In this document: piece after piece, positions 57,563 through 64,000 of the stretch | Layout: each line of letters begins with the position of its first letter | How positions within the stretch are numbered: the first letter of the stretch is position 1 | Assembly: GCA_050299835.1 (NCBI GenBank) | Contig: JBNKWP010000005.1 | Location: forward strand, 109,393 to 173,392 | Direction of reading: 5' to 3' | DNA: 64,000 nucleotides | Source: JAJDOD01 sp050299835 | GTDB taxonomy: Bacteria > Pseudomonadota > Alphaproteobacteria > Rhodobacterales > Rhodobacteraceae | Program-made: the position numbers and the translations under genes | The notes under the pieces: generated by a model | Database searches by the model: none | Seen by the model: the letters and a program-made list of their open reading frames with translations, nothing else | Told to the model about the DNA's origin: nothing

Positions 57563-57808
57563 TTAACCCCGCGCCTCTTCCGCCGCGGCCCGCTCCAGCA
57601 TCTTCCGGGCACGCGGGCAATTCAGCCGCTCGCGCAGCGGGCTGTCGGGGTCGATGTCCTTCTTGCAGACCATACACTGATCCGCATCGCCAATCGCGTT
57701 CAGCCCGCCGCAGCTTCCCTTGATCGTGCGTCCCATCAGGATCACGCCCAGCGCCATGCCCAGCATGACGGTCAGCAGGATCACGAAGGTGGCCAGGAAT
57801 GTGATCAT
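57563..57808 (-). CDS. nqrM: Na+-NQR maturation factor NqrM
   Basis: NqrM (formerly DUF539), 81 residues: an N-terminal membrane helix FLATFVILLTVMLGMALGVIL and a cysteine cluster GSCGGLNAIGDADQCMVCKK (about 32-51). It helps insert the cysteine-bound iron centre of NqrD/NqrE. The start overlaps apbE (ATGA), and the pair faces the nqr operon, as in other NQR loci where apbE and nqrM lie beside nqr genes. Confidence 0.93.
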   Translation of the reverse strand: MITFLATFVILLTVMLGMALGVILMGRTIKGSCGGLNAIGDADQCMVCKKDIDPDSPLRERLNCPRARKMLERAAAEEARG

Positions 57809-58818
57809 GCGGTCAGCGCATCAAGGCGCGAACTGGTGAAGGTGTCGAACCCGCCAGATGCGCGATCCATGAACAGAACCGCCACGTCATGCTCTTCCGC
57901 GATCTCAAGCCCGCGCTCGCGACCCAGAATCAGCATTGCGGTGGACCACGCATCCGCCAGCATGGAGTTTTCGGCCATGACCGTGGCCGACGTCGTCTTG
58001 TGCGCAATCGGACGCCCGGTCACCGGGTCGATGACATGGCTGTACCGCTTGCCGTCACGCTCAAAGAAGTTGCGATAGTCGCCGGACGAGGCAAGCCCGT
58101 GATCCGACAGGCCGACCACGCTGTGAATGCCGCCCGAGGCAACCGGCGTTTCGATCCCGATCTGCCAGGGCATCCCGTCGGGGTTGTGACCTGCGGCATA
58201 GATATCGCCCCCGATCTCGACCATGTAATTCTCGATGCCCAGCGCTTCCAGCGCACGGCCCACATGGTCCGCACCGTATCCCTTGCCGATCGCGGCCAGA
58301 TAGACCTGCGCCCCCGCCTGCTGCTTGGCGAGCGTTCCGCCGCCCAGCGTCAGGCTGCGCCCATGACCGGCACGGCCCAGCGCATCGGCAATCTCGGCGT
58401 CATCCGGCTGGGCGCTGACGCCCGGAGCCCCGAAGCCCCAAAGCTCGATCAGCGGGCCCATCGTGGTGTCGAACCGACCTTCGCTGGCGATATAGACCTG
58501 TTCGGATGCCTCCATCACCTGGCGAAGCGCGGGCGACAGCGCCACCGGCGTCGCATCGCCCATGTCATTGAAGCGCGAGATCTCCGAAACCGGGTTCCAG
58601 TTGGACATCTGCACGTCCACTTCCGCCAGCGCGCCATCAACAGCCGCGCGAACCTCGCCCTCGCTCAGAGACCGGCTCTCATCGAGAGCGACAACATTAT
58701 AGACGGTGCCCATGGTCCCACCGGACAGCTTCACGACCGACGGCCCGCCACGGCAGGCGGCGAACGCCATCGGCATCAACAGTACGGAGCGACGGGAAAA
58801 TTTGAGCATGTCGGGCAA
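57805..58818 (-). CDS. apbE: FAD:protein FMN transferase ApbE
   Basis: ApbE, 337 residues, covalently attaches FMN to threonines in NqrB and NqrC in the periplasm. The N-terminus has a twin-arginine-like signal (FSRRSVLLMPMAFAACRGG) with a lipobox-type cysteine at about residue 22. Conserved blocks: GGTMGTVYNVVALDE, YLAAIGKGYGADHVGRALE (about 167-185), GGDIYAAGH and SVTAMAENSMLADAWSTAM-like 'VMAENSMLADAWSTAML'. Divergent from nqrA with 180 bases between. Confidence 0.95.
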   Translation of the reverse strand: MPDMLKFSRRSVLLMPMAFAACRGGPSVVKLSGGTMGTVYNVVALDESRSLSEGEVRAAVDGALAEVDVQMSNWNPVSEISRFNDMGDATPVALSPALRQVMEASEQVYIASEGRFDTTMGPLIELWGFGAPGVSAQPDDAEIADALGRAGHGRSLTLGGGTLAKQQAGAQVYLAAIGKGYGADHVGRALEALGIENYMVEIGGDIYAAGHNPDGMPWQIGIETPVASGGIHSVVGLSDHGLASSGDYRNFFERDGKRYSHVIDPVTGRPIAHKTTSATVMAENSMLADAWSTAMLILGRERGLEIAEEHDVAVLFMDRASGGFDTFTSSRLDALTA

Positions 58819-58998
58819 CGTCCAGCCTCTTCTTTGGTACGCGAGGGCACTTTAGAGCATATGCGCGCGGCTTGTCCGCGACAATGGGAAGCGTTTCAAG
58901 CAAAAAGATGGTGCAGCCGGACCCGCGATCCTGTACCTCCCCGGGCGAACGCCGCAAAGTGCGTAAAGCCGGGACAGCATAACGACGAGGGGTCGAGG

Positions 58999-60345
58999 GT
59001 GGTAAAACGCTTCTCTCACAAGCGGGGATTGAACATTCCCATCGAAGGCGCAGTGACCAGCGATACGATCGAAGAAATCGCCGCCGATGTCTTCGGTCTT
59101 CTCGGTGGCGACTATATCGGCCTGAAACCGCGCATCCTTGTCGAGGAAGGTCAGGCCATCGGCGCAGGCACCCCGGTGATGATCCACAAGGACCTGCCCG
59201 ATGTGCAGATCGTCGCCCCGGTCTCGGGCCGGGTGAAGGCGATCAACCGGGGCGCAAGACGCAAGCTGATCAGCGTGGAGATCACCGCCGACGACACCGC
59301 AGCCGACGCGGTCGATTTCTCCGGCGTGGGTGGCGACACGAATCCGGATGCCATCACCGAAAAGCTCTGCGCAGGCGGTCTCTGGACCTCCTTCCGCACC
59401 CGCCCCTACTCGAAAATCCCGGCCCCGGAAGACCGCCCGGCAGCGATCTTCGTCACTGCCATGGACACCGAGCCGCTGGCCCCGAACCCCGAACCGATCA
59501 TCGCGGCGGAAGCCGACGCCTTCACCAAGGGCCTGCAATGCGTCGCCGCCCTGACCGAGGGCACGACCTGGCTCTGCCACGCCGATGGCGCGACCATCCC
59601 CGGCGGCGACATCGCGGGCGTTGAGGCCGCGACCTTCTCCGGCCCCCATCCGGCGGGACTTGCGGGAACGCATCTGCATTTCCTCGAACCGCCGACGGCT
59701 GAGAAAACCGTCTGGACCATCGGCTATCAGGACGTCATCGCCATTGGCCGCCTGTTCCTGACCGGCAAGCACGACCTCACGCGCACAATCTCGCTGGCCG
59801 GACCGATCTGCCGCCAGCCCAAGCTCGTGCGCACCGTCGCCGGTGCCTCCCTCGCCCAACTGGCTGAGAATGACCTCCCCGACGATCTGCCCGCGCGGCT
59901 GATCTCGGGTTCGGTGCTCTCGGGCCAGATGGGTGACGGCCCCAGCGCCTATCTTGGCCGCTACGCCCGGCAGATCACGCTGATCGAGGAAGACCACAAG
60001 CAAATCCCCTTGGGATGGATTCGCCCGATGGTCGACAAATACGCCGTTCAGCCCGTCCTTGGCTCCGCCCTGTCGAAACGCAGCTTCCCGCTGACCTCCA
60101 ACCTCAACGGCGGTCGCCGCGCCATGGTGCCCCTGGGCACGTTCGAGGAACTGATGCCGCAGGACTACCTGCCGACCCAGCTTCTGCGTGCGCTTCTGGT
60201 GATGGATACCGACCAGGCTCAAGCACTCGGCGCACTGGAACTGGACGAAGAAGACCTTGGCCTCGTGGGATTTGCCTGCCCGGCCAAATATGAATATGGC
60301 CTCGCCCTGCGGGATTGCCTGACGAAGATCGAAAAAGAGGGCTGA
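58999..60345 (+). CDS. nqrA: Na+-translocating NADH:quinone reductase subunit A
   Basis: NqrA, 448 residues from a GTG (58999); longer upstream frame lies antisense to apbE. Start VVKRFSHKRGLNIPIEGAVT; the Rnf/Nqr N-terminal region 'FGLLGGDYIGLKPRILVEEG' and the C-terminal 'LPTQLLRALLVMDTDQAQAL' are typical. Peripheral cytoplasmic subunit. First gene of nqrABCDEF. Confidence 0.95.
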   Translation: MVKRFSHKRGLNIPIEGAVTSDTIEEIAADVFGLLGGDYIGLKPRILVEEGQAIGAGTPVMIHKDLPDVQIVAPVSGRVKAINRGARRKLISVEITADDTAADAVDFSGVGGDTNPDAITEKLCAGGLWTSFRTRPYSKIPAPEDRPAAIFVTAMDTEPLAPNPEPIIAAEADAFTKGLQCVAALTEGTTWLCHADGATIPGGDIAGVEAATFSGPHPAGLAGTHLHFLEPPTAEKTVWTIGYQDVIAIGRLFLTGKHDLTRTISLAGPICRQPKLVRTVAGASLAQLAENDLPDDLPARLISGSVLSGQMGDGPSAYLGRYARQITLIEEDHKQIPLGWIRPMVDKYAVQPVLGSALSKRSFPLTSNLNGGRRAMVPLGTFEELMPQDYLPTQLLRALLVMDTDQAQALGALELDEEDLGLVGFACPAKYEYGLALRDCLTKIEKEG

Positions 60346-60348
60346 ACC

Positions 60349-61548
60349 TTGGGTCTACGGAACTTCTTCGACCGGATAGAGCCGAATTTCATCAAGGGCG
60401 GCAAGTGGGAACGCTATTTCCCCATCTACGAGATGGTGGAAAGCTTCATCTACACGCCCAGGACCGTGACTACCGTCGCGCCACATGCCCGGTCTTACGT
60501 CGATATGAAGCGGATCATGACCTATGTGGTCCTGGCCACGATCCCCTGCATCCTGATGGCGCTCTACAATACCGGCTATCAGGCCAATCTCGCGATTGCG
60601 GAGGTCGGCCAATCCGGCTGGCGCGCAGGACTGATCGACGCCTTGGGCATCGGGTTCAACGCGGGCAATCCGATCGCGAACATGCTCCACGGGCTGCTTT
60701 TCTTCCTGCCGGTCTACATCACCACGCTGGTCGCGGGCGGCATTTTCGAGGTCATCTTCGCCACCGTCCGCAAACATGAGGTGAACGAAGGTTTCCTTGT
60801 CTCCTCAATGCTCTACGCCCTGATCGTCCCCGCCACGACACCGCTCTGGCAGGTCGCGCTCGGGATCATCTTCGGCGTGGTCATCGGCAAGGAAGTCTTC
60901 GGCGGCACCGGCAAGAACTTCCTCAACCCGGCGCTCACCGGCCGCGCGTTCCTCTATTTCGCCTACCCTGCACAGCTCTCGGGCGATGCGGTCTGGGTCC
61001 CCGTTGACGGCTATACCGGGGCCACGGCGCTGGCCGTTTCCGCCGCCGACGGCTTCCAGCAACTCGCCGCCCACGGCGTCACCTGGTGGGATGCCTTCCT
61101 CGGCTTCATCCCCGGCTCGATGGGGGAGACCTCGACGCTCGCCTGTCTCCTTGGGCTGATCTTCCTGCTCGCCACGAAAATCGCCAACTACCGCATGGTG
61201 GTTGGTTGCCTTGCGGGCATGATCGTTTTCTCGCTTCTCTTGAACCTGATCGGCTCGGAAACCAACCCGATGTTCGCGATGCCCTGGTACTGGCACCTCG
61301 TCCTCGGCGGCTATGCCTTCGGTCTTGTCTTCATGGTCACCGAACCGGTCTCGGGCGCACACACCAACATGGGCCGTTACTTCTACGGCGCGCTGATCGG
61401 CTTCATGGTGGTGATGATCCGCGTCATCAACCCGGCCTTCCCCGAAGGAATGATGCTGGCGATCCTCTTCGGCAACGTCTTCGCACCGCTGATCGACTAT
61501 TTCGTCGTGCAGGCCAATATCCGCAGGAGGGCCCGCCGCAATGTCTGA
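60349..61548 (+). CDS. nqrB: Na+-NQR subunit B
   Basis: NqrB, 399 residues, start TTG 60349 after AAAGAGGG. About ten membrane segments. The covalent FMN site is the threonine in DGYTGATALAV (Thr226 in TGAT). Part of the Na+-conducting channel and quinone-binding region. Three bases after nqrA, overlaps nqrC by eight bases. Confidence 0.96.
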   Translation: MGLRNFFDRIEPNFIKGGKWERYFPIYEMVESFIYTPRTVTTVAPHARSYVDMKRIMTYVVLATIPCILMALYNTGYQANLAIAEVGQSGWRAGLIDALGIGFNAGNPIANMLHGLLFFLPVYITTLVAGGIFEVIFATVRKHEVNEGFLVSSMLYALIVPATTPLWQVALGIIFGVVIGKEVFGGTGKNFLNPALTGRAFLYFAYPAQLSGDAVWVPVDGYTGATALAVSAADGFQQLAAHGVTWWDAFLGFIPGSMGETSTLACLLGLIFLLATKIANYRMVVGCLAGMIVFSLLLNLIGSETNPMFAMPWYWHLVLGGYAFGLVFMVTEPVSGAHTNMGRYFYGALIGFMVVMIRVINPAFPEGMMLAILFGNVFAPLIDYFVVQANIRRRARRNV

Positions 61549-62359
61549 TAACGATCAGGACAACGAAACGCCCAAGGGCGTGATCGGCCGCTTCCTCGCC
61601 ATGCCGAACGACTCGGTGTCCAAGACCATCATCGTCGCCGTTGCCGTCTGCCTTGTGGCATCGATGGTCGTATCCGCCGCCGCCGTGGCGCTGCGCCCGA
61701 TCCAGGCGGTCAACGCGCTGAAGGACAAGCAAATCAACATCCTGCAGGTCGCGGGCATCTATGACCCCGATCAGGACGTGCTTGAGGCCTTCTCCGCCTT
61801 CGAACCGCATATCCTCGAACTCGAAACCGGTACTTTCACTGAAGAGTTCGACCCCGCGACCTTCGATGACCGCGCCGCCGCCGATGACCCGGAAATCTCC
61901 ATCGAACTGGACGAGGACCCGGCGAGCATTGGACGGCAGTCGAAATACGTCACCATCTATCTCCTGCGCGACGATGCGGGCGAGATCGACAAGGTCGTCC
62001 TGCCGATCAGCGGCTATGGCCTCTGGTCCACGCTCTACGGCTTCATCGCGCTGGAAGAGAACGGCAACGACATCTACGGACTGCAATTCTACGAACATGC
62101 CGAAACGCCGGGACTTGGGGCGGAGGTGGACAATCCGCGCTGGAAATCCCAGTGGAACGGCAAGAAACTGGCCGACGCGGATGGCGAGCTTCAGATCAGC
62201 GTCACCAAGAGCGTTCCGCCCGCGGGCGCGGATTACCACGTGGACGCGCTTGCAGGTGCGACGCTGACGACGGCCGGGGTCCACAACCTTGTGAATTTCT
62301 GGATGGGCGAAGACGGCTTCGGTCCCTTCCTTGAGAACCTGAAAGCGGGGAACATCTGA
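61541..62359 (+). CDS. nqrC: Na+-NQR subunit C
   Basis: NqrC, 272 residues: N-terminal helix ISKTIIVAVAVCLVASMVVSA-like 'SKTIIVAVAVCLVASMVV' (about 27-44) and a periplasmic FMN-binding domain with the FMN-carrying threonine in DALAGATLTTAG (Thr241). Slightly longer than some homologues because of the acidic loop near 100-130. Overlaps nqrD by one base. Confidence 0.95.
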   Translation: MSDNDQDNETPKGVIGRFLAMPNDSVSKTIIVAVAVCLVASMVVSAAAVALRPIQAVNALKDKQINILQVAGIYDPDQDVLEAFSAFEPHILELETGTFTEEFDPATFDDRAAADDPEISIELDEDPASIGRQSKYVTIYLLRDDAGEIDKVVLPISGYGLWSTLYGFIALEENGNDIYGLQFYEHAETPGLGAEVDNPRWKSQWNGKKLADADGELQISVTKSVPPAGADYHVDALAGATLTTAGVHNLVNFWMGEDGFGPFLENLKAGNI

Positions 62360-63012
62360 TGGCCCATAAACGCAAGGAAATGCTGGTCGATCCGCTGGTC
62401 GACAACAACCCGATCACGCTGCAAGTGCTGGGCATCTGCTCGGCCCTCGCCGTGACCTCCTCGCTCCAGGTGGCCTTCGTCATGGCGCTGGCGGTGACTT
62501 TCGTGACCGCGTTCTCCTCGATGTTCATCTCGATGATCCGCAACCAGATCCCCGGCTCGATCCGGATCATCGTGCAGATGGTCATCATCGCCTCGCTCGT
62601 GATCGTGGTGGACCAGTTCCTGAAAGCCTACGCCTTCGAGATCTCCAAGACCCTCTCGGTCTTCGTCGGCCTCATCATCACCAATTGCATCGTCATGGGC
62701 CGGGCCGAGGCCTTCGCCATGAAGAACCCGCCCATCGAAAGCTTCATCGACGGCATCGGCAACGGGCTGGGCTACGGCCTGATCCTGATGCTGGTCGGCG
62801 TCATCCGCGAACTCTTCGGCTCCGGCAGCCTCTTCGGCATCACCATCTTCCAGACGGTGAACAACGGCGGCTGGTACGTCCCGAACGGGCTCTTGCTCCT
62901 GCCGCCCTCGGCCTTCTTCATCATCGGTCTGATCATCTGGGCCTTCCGGTCCTGGAAACCCGAACAGGTCGAGGAACGCGAATACAAAATCCAAACGGTC
63001 GAGGCGCACTGA
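62359..63012 (+). CDS. nqrD: Na+-NQR subunit D
   Basis: NqrD, 217 residues, six membrane segments, starting MAHKRKEMLVDPLVDNNPIT. Contains the cysteine in ITNCIVMGRAEAFAMKNPP (about 110-128), one of the ligands of the NqrD/NqrE iron centre. Overlaps nqrE by one base (TGATG). Confidence 0.96.
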   Translation: MAHKRKEMLVDPLVDNNPITLQVLGICSALAVTSSLQVAFVMALAVTFVTAFSSMFISMIRNQIPGSIRIIVQMVIIASLVIVVDQFLKAYAFEISKTLSVFVGLIITNCIVMGRAEAFAMKNPPIESFIDGIGNGLGYGLILMLVGVIRELFGSGSLFGITIFQTVNNGGWYVPNGLLLLPPSAFFIIGLIIWAFRSWKPEQVEEREYKIQTVEAH

Positions 63013-63620
63013 TGGAAGCCTATCTCGCCCTCGCCGTCAAAGCGGTCTTCGTCGAAAACCTCGCGCTGTCCTTCTTCCTCGGCATGTGCACCTTCATCGC
63101 GGTGTCGAAGAAGATCTCCACCGCCATCGGCCTCGGCATCTCGGTGATGATCGTGCAGTCCATCACCGTGCCCGCCAACAACCTGATCCTGACCTACCTG
63201 CTCGCCCCCGGCGCGCTGGCCTGGGCCGGGTTCGGAGAGGTCGACCTCACCTTCCTCGGCCTGATCTCCTATATCGGCGTCATCGCCGCGCTGGTGCAGA
63301 TCCTGGAGATGGTCCTCGATAAGTACTTCCCGCCGCTCTACAACGCGCTCGGCGTCTTCCTACCGCTCATCACCGTGAACTGCGCCATTCTCGGCGGGTC
63401 GCTCTTCATGGTCGAACGCGGCTACGACTTCGGCGAATCCGTCACCTACGGCGTCTCCTCCGGCTTCGGCTGGGCGCTGGCGATCACAGCGATGGCAGGC
63501 GTGCGCGAGAAGCTGAAATACTCCGACATCCCCGACGGCCTGCAGGGCCTCGGCATCACGTTCATAACCGCGGGCCTCATGGCGATGGCATTCATGTCAT
63601 TCTCCGGGGTCAAACTGTAA
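63012..63620 (+). CDS. nqrE: Na+-NQR subunit E
   Basis: NqrE, 202 residues, six membrane segments. The start MEAYLALAVKAVFVENLALS and the iron-ligand cysteines in FLGMCTFIAVSKK (about 22-34) and TVNCAILGGSLF (about 118-129) are conserved. Antiporter-like partner of NqrD. Confidence 0.96.
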   Translation: MEAYLALAVKAVFVENLALSFFLGMCTFIAVSKKISTAIGLGISVMIVQSITVPANNLILTYLLAPGALAWAGFGEVDLTFLGLISYIGVIAALVQILEMVLDKYFPPLYNALGVFLPLITVNCAILGGSLFMVERGYDFGESVTYGVSSGFGWALAITAMAGVREKLKYSDIPDGLQGLGITFITAGLMAMAFMSFSGVKL

Positions 63621-63637
63621 GGGGGCGCTGCCAACCA

Positions 63638-64000
63638 TGGCGACTTTCAGTCTCGGCATAGCCTTGTTCACGCTGATCGTGCTGGCGCTGGTGATGATCA
63701 TCCTCGCCGCCCGCTCGCGGCTGGTCTCGACCGGCAACGTGAACATCACCATCAACGGCGAAAAAACCATCTCCGTCCCCGCAGGTGGCAAGCTGTTGCA
63801 GACGCTGGCCGAACAGAAACTCTTCGTGCCGTCTGCCTGCGGCGGCGGCGGCACCTGCGCGCAATGCCGGGTAAAGATCCACTCCGGCGGCGGCTCCATC
63901 CTGCCGACCGAGGAAGGCCACATCACCAAGCGCGAAGCGCAAAGCGGCGACCGCCTCTCCTGTCAGGTCGCGGTCAAGCAGGACATGGAAGTCGAGGTCC
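63638..64000 (+). CDS. nqrF: Na+-NQR subunit F, N-terminal part (cut by window end)
   Basis: First 121 residues of NqrF, the NADH-oxidising subunit. An N-terminal membrane helix (LGIALFTLIVLALVMIILAAR) precedes a 2Fe-2S ferredoxin domain with cysteines in PSACGGGGTCAQCRVKIHSG (about 66-85) and a fourth in LSCQVAVKQDMEV. The FAD/NADH domain is beyond the window. Confidence 0.95.

Overview
The window is about 63% GC by eye. It reads as the chromosome of a marine Rhodobacteraceae (Roseobacter-group) alphaproteobacterium. The case rests on gene content: a ccr/ecm pair of the ethylmalonyl-CoA pathway, a class II (B12-dependent) ribonucleotide reductase, a short HisG with HisZ, a CbtAB cobalt transporter behind a cobalamin riboswitch, a LuxI/LuxR quorum-sensing pair, a sodium-pumping NQR complex, and possible CtrA-type TTAA-N7-TTAA sites. 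I see no prophage, insertion sequence, CRISPR array or plasmid functions.

Layout. 1-313: start of a Gfo/Idh/MocA oxidoreductase cut by the window edge. 392-7450: leftward urease operon ureD-ureA-x-ureB-GNAT-x-ureC-DUF1127-x-ureE-ureF-ureG, tightly packed, with five extra small genes between the canonical ones. 7527-12271: ispD, a Hint-domain protein, nrdJ and a DUF1489 gene. 12341-15990: hisS-hisZ-hisG (coupled) and slyX-like. 16000-24404: mixed metabolic genes (VOC protein, branched-chain aminotransferase, ornithine cyclodeaminase-like, UspA, two methyltransferases, rpsD, an epimerase/DoxX fusion, DUF2269, HxlR regulator). 24512-30168: ABC-2 exporter, PfkB kinase, gltX, a zincin and a Tat-exported metallo-beta-lactamase-fold protein. 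30255-35587: leftward BmpA-type nucleoside ABC importer with a LysE-family exporter inside the operon. 35736-38080: nfuA-tsaB-rimI and tRNA-Ala(CGC). 38126-40030: TauE/SafE permease, cbtBA and the B12 riboswitch. 40150-44787: gcvT-gcvH-gcvP behind a tandem glycine riboswitch. 44871-51143: gamma-glutamylcyclotransferase-like, MATE, TauE plus TIGR02186 pair, SDR and RecD-like helicase. 51209-52837: luxI, luxR and a small upstream gene. 53042-56590: divergent ccr and ecm. 56679-64000: CBS protein, nqrM, apbE and rightward nqrABCDEF (nqrF cut by the window end).

How the parts fit. Cobalamin links several loci: nrdJ and ecm need it, and cbtBA, probably supplying cobalt, sits behind the riboswitch. 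ApbE attaches FMN to NqrB and NqrC and NqrM helps mature the same complex, so 57563-64000 is one functional unit on two strands. GcvTHP is switched on by glycine through its leader. Urease releases ammonia from urea, and ureDEFG deliver nickel.

No complete undescribed system is obvious. The points most worth following are: two dispersed repeat families, one of which forms an in-frame insertion inside rimI; tandem perfect palindromes placed in gaps inside operons; a small gene overlapping luxR with a CtrA-like box in front; a 19-bp palindrome just before luxI; and the extra genes in the urease operon, including an acyl-carrier-like protein that lacks the modified serine.
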